From Candidatus Woykebacteria bacterium RBG_13_40_15 (GTDB taxonomy: Bacteria > Patescibacteria > Microgenomatia > Woykebacterales > RBG-16-39-9b): a stretch of 64,000 nucleotides of DNA. The notes beneath the pieces are model-generated. The model worked only from the letters and a program-made list of their open reading frames with translations, ran no database searches and was not told where the DNA came from. This document shows positions 8,394 to 15,760 of the stretch, in pieces (positions within the stretch are counted from its first letter, which is position 1; each line of letters begins with the position of its first letter). Position numbers and translations under genes: made by a program. The stretch is taken from the NCBI GenBank assembly GCA_001816655.1, contig MHCP01000030.1, positions 80,798-144,797 on the forward strand. Reading direction: 5' to 3'.

Positions 8394-9692
8394 CTAAAGA
8401 TTGGTTGATGAGTTACTTTTTTTGTTTCTAAGCTTTACAAGCCAGTAAACTAGTGAAGCTATAGCCACAATTGCAAGAATAGCTAGCAATGTATACAGCA
8501 GAAGATTTGATTTAGCTGCTGCAGCGATCAATCTTCCACTAACCGTTGCTGAAGCAGTAGCCCCATTTGCCGAAACGACGTTCAACAGAATTTTGTTCAC
8601 GCCTTCTACCAAATTAATATTTGAAGAAATCTCCCCGGATTTTGTCGCGACTTTTAATTTTCCAAGGTTCCTACCGTTCAAATATGCAGACACCGTGGCG
8701 ATTGGGTCGGAAACCAGTGCCTTCAGAGTAATTTTTTTCTCCTTTGTTTCAAACCCATCCTTGGGCTCTGATATTGTAATTGTAGGCGCTGCCGTAAAAG
8801 TAGAAAAGTGAGTGACATCAAATGTAAGAACTCCACTAGAATAGCTTATATTAGAGACAACTCCCCTGTCTTCTTTGCCATTGACTAGAACCCTAGGAGT
8901 TTTAACGAAAGGGAGGCTTTTCATCTTAATAGTGGCTTTTTTGTTAAGTGCCGGTAGTTTCCCAGAATCAATCGAAACGACTCCTGACTTATCAGCCTTA
9001 ACATACTGATCAAGGCTTCTAAATTTATTCACTACCTCTGAAGAAGAAAGATCGACAGCTTCATTAAATTTTATAGTGTTTTTACCTGTATCTAGAGTTA
9101 GATTTTCAACTTTATTTGGGCTCGTTATTTTTTTCAGGTCAGTAGTTTCTCCGATTCTAAAAACAGCCGGTAGAGTAACATTTTGGATTTTCACCATTTG
9201 AACAATTGTTATACCACTGCTAGTATTATTCGTAGATGGTTGCGAAGGCACCCGGTCCAAGTAGACTGTATCCGGAGGCGAGATGCTTGTTGTTATACTT
9301 GTCGTTTTAGTGATGTAACTTGATTTGGAAATTTGAACTTCGACGGTAGGTGGTAAGGTATATCCCTCTTTTAATGATCCATCAGTTACAGTTGTGTAGA
9401 TTACAACACCTGATTTGACATATTGTGTAAAGCCGAAACTCGAAAAGTTAAAAGGCTCTTGGGTTAAAAGAGCTGCCGTTGCTCCCTGTAGGTAACTACC
9501 ATCACTTGAATCTTTCAAATAAAATTCAAAACAAGGGTTACATCCGGCCAAAACAGCGCCAGAGCTGTTACTAGCGATCTCTTTGGCTGCTTTTTCAGAA
9601 CTAGTTTTGGCCCAAAGAGAAGTAAGATTAAGAGCAACAATCGAAATGAGTAGAGTGGAAACAAGAAAACCAAGGCGAGCTGTCTTTACCAT
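8394..9692 (-). CDS. Secreted surface protein with C-terminal membrane anchor
   Basis: A 432-residue surface protein. A signal peptide occupies about residues 1-28, a CNPCF pair of cysteines follows, then Ser/Thr-rich beta-type segments, an Ig/bacterial-adhesin-like C-terminal module (starting near PTITISEPKDG), a membrane helix at about 396-416 and a basic tail with KLRNKK. The segment TFDVTHFSTF is typical of repeats in wall-associated proteins of these bacteria. TAAAAT lies 6 bases before the ATG, which indicates a leaderless transcript. It is probably displayed on the cell surface; ligand unknown. Confidence 0.75.
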   Translation of the reverse strand: MVKTARLGFLVSTLLISIVALNLTSLWAKTSSEKAAKEIASNSSGAVLAGCNPCFEFYLKDSSDGSYLQGATAALLTQEPFNFSSFGFTQYVKSGVVIYTTVTDGSLKEGYTLPPTVEVQISKSSYITKTTSITTSISPPDTVYLDRVPSQPSTNNTSSGITIVQMVKIQNVTLPAVFRIGETTDLKKITSPNKVENLTLDTGKNTIKFNEAVDLSSSEVVNKFRSLDQYVKADKSGVVSIDSGKLPALNKKATIKMKSLPFVKTPRVLVNGKEDRGVVSNISYSSGVLTFDVTHFSTFTAAPTITISEPKDGFETKEKKITLKALVSDPIATVSAYLNGRNLGKLKVATKSGEISSNINLVEGVNKILLNVVSANGATASATVSGRLIAAAAKSNLLLYTLLAILAIVAIASLVYWLVKLRNKKSNSSTNL

Positions 9693-9782
9693 ACTTTAAT
9701 TTTATTTTATGGTTTGTTGCCTTGTCAATTTAAAATTGGCTGAGCACGACGGTCTAGAACCGTTCGATCCCATAGGCTCCAT

Positions 9783-10559
9783 TTATAACAAACGGCTCTC
9801 AATATATGCTATCCCAAGAGGAGATAGTGTTACGCTTTTGTCCACTTTATCGTACTCCCATAGTCGATTTCTGTGTCCTGGTATTAAGACATCGCGTCTG
9901 TAAACACCTGAATTTGTGTGTTCTGTCCAGGATACTAAAACCTTTTCTGTTACCCGATTATTTTCCGAGTAGAGGAGTAGCAACGTTTTTTCTCTCATGG
10001 TCAATTGAGTATTTAATACTCTTTTTTTATTATTGACTTTCCAAATTGTTGGAGTTTCTCTTTCAGTCAGCACCTCGACAACGGCAGTCGCTTCTTGGGT
10101 GTCAACGTTGTGGAAAATTCTGACCAACTCAGCCATAATCCATTTGGAACAATACAGTACTACAGTAGCATCCATGTGATTTGGATCGACTTCTCCGCCC
10201 ACGTGCCCTACCCCACGATTATTGCGGACCTCGTACAACGCTATCAACATTCTTGGAATTTGAATTCGCACCGACCGCGGAAATGCTGCCGGAACTCTGG
10301 AAAGAGAGTTGCAAGCGTCAACCATGTTAGGGGGTTTGGAAGATTTCTGTGGAAATGAACCAGTTATGTGGCCGTTCAAAATGGAGTATACTACTTCACA
10401 AAACTTGCCACCATTAAGCTCGGATGGCTCCCATCTACCTTCCCGAAAATTTACCATTATTTTGTTAAGAGCTTGTAAAAGTTCTTTGCGCAGTCTTACT
10501 GGTAGTTGGCCAAGGGCATTCTCAGGATTCATCGAAGTTGTTTTCAAGGAGTCTTTCAC
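9783..10559 (-). CDS. HEPN (Abi_C-like) putative RNase, effector of a three-gene cassette
   Basis: A 258-residue protein. Residues 112-119 (RNNRGVGH) give the R-X6-H motif of HEPN ribonucleases, in the sequence setting of the Abi_C domain (LYEVRNNRGVGH followed about 9 residues later by PNH and a helix rich in Ala/Val). The C-terminal third looks like a winged helix or small beta domain. HEPN/Abi_C proteins are known effectors of abortive infection and toxin-antitoxin systems. It overlaps the previous gene by 38 bases and is the last of three genes on one transcript. RNase activity is inferred from the motif only. Confidence 0.6.
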   Translation of the reverse strand: MKDSLKTTSMNPENALGQLPVRLRKELLQALNKIMVNFREGRWEPSELNGGKFCEVVYSILNGHITGSFPQKSSKPPNMVDACNSLSRVPAAFPRSVRIQIPRMLIALYEVRNNRGVGHVGGEVDPNHMDATVVLYCSKWIMAELVRIFHNVDTQEATAVVEVLTERETPTIWKVNNKKRVLNTQLTMREKTLLLLYSENNRVTEKVLVSWTEHTNSGVYRRDVLIPGHRNRLWEYDKVDKSVTLSPLGIAYIESRLL

Positions 10560-10935
10560 CCGAATTTGTTATATACCAAGCTTTTTTATTGTCTTTTTTT
10601 TCTGAAGCTTCGGCCATATGCCCGTTTTTGACATTGATATTGACTTTGTCATTTATGTTAAGGGGTTTTTTCTCCTTGGCTTTCTCATACTCACTCCTCA
10701 GGTCATCAACGTTAAAAGATATAAAGCCTTCATTTTTTTCTAAAAAACAGCCGATCGCGAGTGTCTTTTGGACATTGTTAGTGGTTTTTTTTGAAATTAG
10801 AAATTCTTTAATACTCAATTTCTTGCTCTGACGGTGCTCAGGCAGAGTATCAAACCTCGTCTTGCTAATGGCCTGCTCTAGGATTGTTATCCTTCTTTTG
10901 AGATCTTCTAATTGCTCTTGGATATCTTTACTCAT
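10522..10935 (-). CDS. Middle gene of HEPN cassette, coiled-coil plus winged-helix-like
   Basis: A 137-residue protein with an N-terminal coiled coil (about residues 5-30) followed by a lysine-rich domain that looks like a winged helix (SIKEFLISKK, then two helices, then a beta hairpin near YITNSGERLL). I recall similar proteins as conserved hypotheticals beside regulators in archaea and bacteria, but I cannot name a family. It overlaps its upstream neighbour by 8 bases and its downstream HEPN neighbour by 38 bases, which indicates tight translational coupling. A likely role is to bind or tether the HEPN protein; this is inference. Confidence 0.55.
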   Translation of the reverse strand: MSKDIQEQLEDLKRRITILEQAISKTRFDTLPEHRQSKKLSIKEFLISKKTTNNVQKTLAIGCFLEKNEGFISFNVDDLRSEYEKAKEKKPLNINDKVNINVKNGHMAEASEKKDNKKAWYITNSGERLLENNFDES

Positions 10936-11359
10936 CTTTTTTCAAACCTCTTTTCAGCTCGTCAGCAATCTTCGATAGCGAGTAACCAGGAATAAAATAA
11001 CTCCCACCTTTTCCCATATCAACAACTCCCTTAGATCTAAGTTGCGACAAATAAGATCTAGTAGAGTTGTAGTTAACTCCTGTTTTCTTGCTAATCTCCT
11101 TAGGCTTTTCAGGCTCATTTTCCGAAGAGATTTTCCCCGTCTCTAAAAGTGCTTTTCTGTAGAGAAGGTAAACCAAGAGCTTCAATCTTGCGTCAAGGTT
11201 GGAAAAAGCCTCCTTGAAAACCGGCCCAAGAGTCTTATTATCAATTCCGATATAATCCTTAAGAAGATTTGCTAACAATTCCCTATTAACCTCTGTGCCG
11301 TCTACAAAAAGGTATTCTAAGGGATCATTATTAGAATTCTTAATAGTTTTTTCTGACAT
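10928..11359 (-). CDS. First gene of HEPN cassette, winged-helix regulator
   Basis: A 143-residue protein. The C-terminal half reads as a winged-helix DNA-binding domain (PKEISKKTGVNYNSTRSYL is the helix-turn-helix, then a wing near GGSYFIPGY). The N-terminal half is helical (LLANLLKDYIG onwards) and may oligomerise. It is the promoter-proximal gene of the cassette and directly faces repeated GTATCTTTTT sites, one of which ends at its ATG, so it is probably an autorepressor that also controls the HEPN effector. Confidence 0.6.
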   Translation of the reverse strand: MSEKTIKNSNNDPLEYLFVDGTEVNRELLANLLKDYIGIDNKTLGPVFKEAFSNLDARLKLLVYLLYRKALLETGKISSENEPEKPKEISKKTGVNYNSTRSYLSQLRSKGVVDMGKGGSYFIPGYSLSKIADELKRGLKKDE

Positions 11360-11440
11360 AGTATCTTTTTCACTATAACTATCTTTTTATTTAAAAATAG
11401 CTTCCATTAGGACTGTATCAAAAAAGATACTACCTGTCAA
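11360..11440 (-). promoter_or_regulatory. Promoter and putative operators of the HEPN cassette
   Basis: On the minus strand, TTGACA (11435-11440) is followed after 17 bases by TACAGT, a good sigma-70 promoter. The spacer holds the palindrome GTATC-AAAAAA-GATAC at 11415-11430. AGTATCTTTTT recurs at 11360-11370, touching the start codon, and a related ATCTTTTTAT lies at 11382-11391. A repressor on these sites would block both polymerase binding and the ribosome start region. Confidence 0.6.
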
Positions 11441-11563
11441 TAGTACATTATGGATACTATGATAGGCATGAGTTTTCGGTATGAGTGTTTCAAGAAAAAA
11501 CTAGTGATTTTGGAGGAAAACATGGTCTATTTAAGGAATGTGGGTCGCTAGAGGTGCGCAATC

Positions 11564-11637
11564 TGGCTGCCGGACTAGGATTCGAACCTAGATATGCAGA
11601 TCCAGGGTCTGCTGTCCTACCGTTAGACGATCCGGCA
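11564..11637 (-). tRNA. tRNA-Gln (CTG)
   Basis: On the minus strand the acceptor stem is TGCCGGA/TCCGGCA with an encoded GCCA end. The D arm is GTC...GAC with GGTAGG in the loop, the anticodon stem is GCAGA/TCTGC with loop CCCTGGA, which gives anticodon CTG, and the T loop is TTCGAATC. U1-A72 is the expected bacterial tRNA-Gln identity pair. No glutaminyl-tRNA synthetase is in this window, so charging through GltX and an amidotransferase is possible. Confidence 0.93.
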
Positions 11638-11642
11638 ATAAT

Positions 11643-11659
11643 CCCGCCTCTCCGGCGGG
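11643..11659. repeat. Short palindrome CCCGCC-TCTCC-GGCGGG
   Basis: A perfect 6-base-pair hairpin with a 5-base loop between the tRNA and a tRNA-like fragment. It is related in style to the palindromes at 27857, 57607 and 63170. Confidence 0.6.
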
Positions 11660-11695
11660 TCGCTGTTGAGACGACTACCACTAGACGACCCCGCA
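11660..11695 (-). other. tRNA 5'-half fragment (decayed tRNA copy)
   Basis: The minus strand reads TGCGGGG, TC, then GTCTAGTGGTAGTC, which is an acceptor 5' strand followed by a complete D arm, closely similar to the D arm of the adjacent tRNA-Gln. No matching 3' half (CCCCGCA) follows; the short palindrome takes its place. It is best read as a truncated duplicate of a tRNA of the Gln/Glu type. Confidence 0.5.
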
Positions 11696-11697
11696 AT

Positions 11698-11714
11698 ACT
11701 TCGACAAGCTCAGT
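11698..11714. repeat. Palindromic repeat, CTGAG/TCGAAG family
   Basis: ACTTCGACAAGCTCAGT, complement ACTGAGCTTGTCGAAGT. This is one of several scattered copies of the CTGAGnnnnnTCGAAG type in this window. Confidence 0.6.
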
Positions 11715-11767
11715 ATAAATGTAGAAGAATTTTAACAAACGGAAGGCTAAATTACAAACCTTGAGGA

Positions 11768-13024
11768 TTACTCATGAGGAACTATTGGCAAGGTAAAGGT
11801 AAATCTACTACCCCTCCCAACCTGACTTTCGACAGAAATCTCACCACTCATTTTGTCTACTAGACTTTTTGCTAGGAAAAGTCCTAGCCCTGCTCCCCCG
11901 GCTTTTTGGATTTTACTTCCATCTGAAGAATAAAATCTCTCGAATATATACGATAGCTCTTGCTTAGCAATTCCAACCCCATTATCGGCTACCGAAACAT
12001 ATGCTTTACCTTCTTTTGCCCCAACAGCGACCTTCACTTGACCAAACGGAGCTGTAAAATTCAAGGAATTTTCTACTAAAATAAGTACCACTTCTCTAAT
12101 CCTTTCTTTATCTGTCTCGACAAAGATGTTAAGAGGCGAAGGGATGAAGTTAAATGAAATATTTTTTTCTTTGGCTTCGGCTTCAACTTCTTTTAGCACT
12201 TCTTTTAGAAAGCCATTTAGCTCAAATACCTCATTCGAAAGCCTCAACTTTCCAGTTTCTAAACGCGATACGTCAAGCAGTTCTCCAATTAGGTTGTTTA
12301 ATTTCGAGCTCTGTCTAAAGGCTGCATCGGCAAACTCTTTCGCTTTCGCATTCAGTTCTTTCCCACTTGTAAGGAATAGTTCTATATATCCTCTAATTGC
12401 CGTTATTGGGCCCCGTAGTTCGTGGGCAATTACAAAAAGGAACTCATCCTTCAATTTATTAACTGCCTTTTCTTTTTCGACTGTTGCACTCGTAGCAGCA
12501 ACCTGTGCTACTTTGATTTCTCTTGATAAGAAAAGCCCGTGGGCAAAAACTAAACTCACACCAAAATAGGTAAGTAGTGAAGAAGCAAAATCACTTGTAA
12601 TGAAAACATTTGTACTGGTCGGCGGAAAAAGGATCAACTCTCCAAAAATACACATGCAGCACAAAACCCAAATAGCTATAGACTGAAGCCTATTAATAGT
12701 TACGGCAGCTGAAAAAGCAGGAAGAATGTAAAGAAAACTAAAATAACTAGACACACCCCCACTATTGTGAACAACCAGTGTAATAATTAAAAGGTAAACC
12801 AGAAGCTCGGCTGTTTTCTTGCGTTCATATGGAATAGGAATTTTTAATTTATGCCAGAGAAAAACGAAAGCCAAAACGAAAATTAACGAAGCGATAAAAA
12901 GCCCTTTATTCAATTGTAAATCCAGGGGCGACAATGCAACAGCGATACCGGTTATAAAAAATAGCCCGACAAGAATCTCTTCAAGTCTCTCTAATCTAGA
13001 GAAAATTATTCTTCGTTTTTCCAT
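11768..13024 (-). CDS. Membrane sensor histidine kinase
   Basis: A 418-residue kinase. About six N-terminal membrane helices (to about residue 175) form the sensor, followed by a short coiled linker, a HisKA domain with the phosphorylated His in AHELRGPI near residue 203, and an ATPase domain with N box (ENSLNF), G1 (DNGVGI), F box and G2 (GAGLGLFLAK). The ATG at 13024 follows the upstream kinase stop after 2 bases; an in-frame TTG three codons earlier is less likely. No response regulator is adjacent. It pairs with the kinase directly upstream in one operon. Confidence 0.88.
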   Translation of the reverse strand: MEKRRIIFSRLERLEEILVGLFFITGIAVALSPLDLQLNKGLFIASLIFVLAFVFLWHKLKIPIPYERKKTAELLVYLLIITLVVHNSGGVSSYFSFLYILPAFSAAVTINRLQSIAIWVLCCMCIFGELILFPPTSTNVFITSDFASSLLTYFGVSLVFAHGLFLSREIKVAQVAATSATVEKEKAVNKLKDEFLFVIAHELRGPITAIRGYIELFLTSGKELNAKAKEFADAAFRQSSKLNNLIGELLDVSRLETGKLRLSNEVFELNGFLKEVLKEVEAEAKEKNISFNFIPSPLNIFVETDKERIREVVLILVENSLNFTAPFGQVKVAVGAKEGKAYVSVADNGVGIAKQELSYIFERFYSSDGSKIQKAGGAGLGLFLAKSLVDKMSGEISVESQVGRGSRFTFTLPIVPHE

Positions 13025-13026
13025 TA

Positions 13027-14322
13027 TTACCAACGATACCTCGGTAGTGTAAAGAAGAAGGTGCTTCCCTTACCAAATTCACTTCTCACACCAATTTCGC
13101 CTCCCATCTTTTCAACTAATTGTTTCGTAATGAAAAGTCCTAGACCGTTCCCTTTAATTGCTTTTGTTTTTTCATTTTCGGCTCTAAAGAATTTACCAAA
13201 AAGATTTTTTTGATCTTCAATGCTAATTCCAATACCGGTATCTGAAACAGAGATTTCAGCTTTCCCTTCTCCTTTTCTAACTTCCACCACAACTCTACCC
13301 CCTTCGGGCGTATATTTAATCGCATTACCAACCAAGTTCATTAAAACTTCTTTAAGACGATTAGCGTCAGCATTAACCGCCGTGTCTAAATCGCCTCTTT
13401 CCAGAAGCGAAATTTTTTTCGACTGTGCATCAAGGAATAAGTTTGAAAGTACTTCACTAATAACAGGGCTTAAAGAAACATCTGAAAGATTTATTTGCAT
13501 AGTTCCTTTTTCGATTTGTGAAATATCTAAAAGATCGTCTAAAAGTTTCTCTAGTCTCTCATTATTTGTCTTGATAAATTCGAGTGTTTCCCTAGCCTCC
13601 GAATCTAACTCTTGATAATAATCTTTACTTATTGTATCGATACAGCCCTTAATTGCAGCGGCGGGCTGTTTTAACTTATGTGAAATAATAAAAACGTATT
13701 CGTCTTTTAGTTTACTAAGGGTTCTCTCCTTCTCTAAGTTTTCCTCCTCTTCTTTTTGTCTTGATAGAGCCGCCTCCCCCGCTAGTGAACGGGTATAAAA
13801 AACGACTATTAATAAGCCCAACGAATAAAGAATCGTAGAGCTCAAAGCAGCACTGGGTGCTCCACTTGAAACCCATTCAGCTAAAATTAAAATAAGCGCG
13901 GCCGAAGCAATCATAAGAGCAGCAACAGTAGGCATACTAACAACAGCGCCGACCGTTATAACATAATAAAGTACAACCAAATATCGACTAATCTCACCAC
14001 TTCCACTTGTATGGATTAAAAGTGCAACAGAAAAATTAGCCAAAAGACTGAAAATAAAATTCTTGGGTAGCCCGGAAAATCGGCGGGGAAAAAGCCTGAA
14101 CCAAACGATGCAAAAAACTGCCCCACCTACAACAAATGGATAAACAATTTTTTTATCCATTGTTTGGCCAAAAGGAACTTGTACTGAAAAAAGGGCTAGA
14201 GCTAAAGCGAGCCACGTAAAGACCTCGGACACTCGCTCGAACCTTTTATTTTGTTCAGCTGCAACAACTTTTCCAACAGACAGAAAAGAGTTTAGCCAAC
14301 TCTCAGTCGGATTAGCAATCAT
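13027..14322 (-). CDS. Membrane sensor histidine kinase, variant H box
   Basis: A 431-residue kinase with the same plan as the one downstream: about six membrane helices, a Glu/Lys-rich linker, then HisKA and ATPase domains (N box GNAIKYTPEGG, G1 DTGIGIS, G2 GNGLGLFITK). The H box reads SHKLKQPAAAIKG: His and Pro are kept, but the usual Glu after His is Lys, which normally supports phosphatase/kinase chemistry, so activity may be altered. TAAAAT lies 7 bases before the ATG. The two kinases look like an old duplication and may form a heterodimer or a phosphorelay with a distant regulator. Confidence 0.86.
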   Translation of the reverse strand: MIANPTESWLNSFLSVGKVVAAEQNKRFERVSEVFTWLALALALFSVQVPFGQTMDKKIVYPFVVGGAVFCIVWFRLFPRRFSGLPKNFIFSLLANFSVALLIHTSGSGEISRYLVVLYYVITVGAVVSMPTVAALMIASAALILILAEWVSSGAPSAALSSTILYSLGLLIVVFYTRSLAGEAALSRQKEEEENLEKERTLSKLKDEYVFIISHKLKQPAAAIKGCIDTISKDYYQELDSEARETLEFIKTNNERLEKLLDDLLDISQIEKGTMQINLSDVSLSPVISEVLSNLFLDAQSKKISLLERGDLDTAVNADANRLKEVLMNLVGNAIKYTPEGGRVVVEVRKGEGKAEISVSDTGIGISIEDQKNLFGKFFRAENEKTKAIKGNGLGLFITKQLVEKMGGEIGVRSEFGKGSTFFFTLPRYRW

Positions 14323-14369
14323 TAACTTAATTTTAGCACGGGTGAGGGAAGATTGTTAAACAATTTTAA

Positions 14370-15758
14370 TTATTTTGAAAATAAACTCGATATTTTTTTA
14401 AGTCTTTTAACCGTTTCTTCTTTTCCTAAAACAGTTAATGTCTCAAAAAGTGGTGGGCTCACTTTGCTTCCCGTAATGGCTATTCGCAAACACATGAATA
14501 AATCCGAGGCAATCCAGCCTAATTTTTCTGATAATTTCCTTGTTTCCCCTTCCAATCTCGGTGTTCCCCAACCCAAACCTTTATAAAGTTTGGCCGCCTC
14601 CCCCAGGGCTTCCTTTGTCTCTTTTTCATTATGTCCCAAGTCCAATAATAATTTGGTGTCAACGGACGGTTCTTCGAAAAAGAGCTTTGTTTGAGCTTCA
14701 AATTCAGAAAGTTTCTTTAATCTTTCGCGAACGAGCGGCAGAACTATTTCGATTTGCTTTAAATCCCTCTTTGTATAATCTTTCAATCTGTCGGCTAACT
14801 CTTTTTCTGGTAACGAACGAATCCACTGCCCATTAAGCCAATCCAACTTCTGAAGATCAAAGACTGGACCACTCGGATCTACTCGTGCGAAATCAAAGTT
14901 GTCAATAAATTCCTTTAATGTGAATTTTTCTCTTTCATCTGGCATAGACCAACCCATCAAAGATAAGTAATTTAGCAAAGCCTGCGGCAAATAACCTTGT
15001 TCCTTGTACCAAATCAAAGAAACTGGGTTTTTTCTTTTTGAGATTTTGCTTTTATCAGGATTCCTTAGCAGTGGTAGATGAGCAAAAATTGGGGGTTTTA
15101 ATTTGAATGCGTTATAAAGTAAAATATGCTTTGGTGTTGATGAAAGCCACTCTTCTGCTCTGATGACATGGCTAATTTCCATGTCGGAATCGTCAACAAC
15201 AACTGCCAAGTGGTAAGTGGGCCAGCCGTCAGATTTTAAAAGTACGCTGTCATCAATATCTTTGTTTTGAAAAGTAATTTCTCCGCGAACCAGGTCTTCA
15301 AAAGAAGTTTCTCCGCTTTCTGGGACTTTCAATCTTATTACACAATTTCCTTTTTCGATTTCTTCTTTGCTCGGAGGTTTCTGGCGGCATTTTCGATCGT
15401 ATCTTGGAACTTCTTTTTTTGCCTGTTGTTCGGCTCTTACTTTTTCCAACCGCTCTGATGAACAACTGCAGTAGTAAGCCAATCCTTTGCCGACCAATTC
15501 TTTGGCTTTTTTTTGGTAAAGACTCAGTCGGTCTGACTGATGAATCGGTCCCTCATCCCAAGCAAGCCCCAGCCACGTAAGGGAATCAAGTATCTTTTCA
15601 GTCGCACCCGGAACTAACCGTGCGCGGTCTGTGTCTTCAATACGAAGAACAAATTTGCCTTTATTTTTCTTGGCAACAGCATAATTAAAAAGGGCAGTAT
15701 AGGCTGTTCCAATGTGGGGATCTCCAGTAGGGGAGGGGGCGATTCTAGTTTTAACCAT
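14370..15758 (-). CDS. gltX: Glutamyl-tRNA synthetase
   Basis: A class I synthetase that attaches Glu to tRNA-Glu, and possibly also to tRNA-Gln if non-discriminating. In 462 residues it shows the HIGH motif as HIGT (residues 15-18), the KMSKS motif as KISKR near residue 239, and a zinc-type CSC...YDRKC segment near 96-122. The C-terminal anticodon-binding part is of normal length. It starts 2 bases after aspS on the same transcript. Non-discriminating charging cannot be judged by eye, but there is a tRNA-Gln nearby and no glnS in view. Confidence 0.95.
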   Translation of the reverse strand: MVKTRIAPSPTGDPHIGTAYTALFNYAVAKKNKGKFVLRIEDTDRARLVPGATEKILDSLTWLGLAWDEGPIHQSDRLSLYQKKAKELVGKGLAYYCSCSSERLEKVRAEQQAKKEVPRYDRKCRQKPPSKEEIEKGNCVIRLKVPESGETSFEDLVRGEITFQNKDIDDSVLLKSDGWPTYHLAVVVDDSDMEISHVIRAEEWLSSTPKHILLYNAFKLKPPIFAHLPLLRNPDKSKISKRKNPVSLIWYKEQGYLPQALLNYLSLMGWSMPDEREKFTLKEFIDNFDFARVDPSGPVFDLQKLDWLNGQWIRSLPEKELADRLKDYTKRDLKQIEIVLPLVRERLKKLSEFEAQTKLFFEEPSVDTKLLLDLGHNEKETKEALGEAAKLYKGLGWGTPRLEGETRKLSEKLGWIASDLFMCLRIAITGSKVSPPLFETLTVLGKEETVKRLKKISSLFSK

Positions 15759-15760
15759 GG

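Noticed and set aside
11490..11738. Long frame covering the tRNA-Gln region on the minus strand
   Set aside because: It lies across a clear tRNA and its flanking repeats; overlap with a folded RNA explains the open frame.
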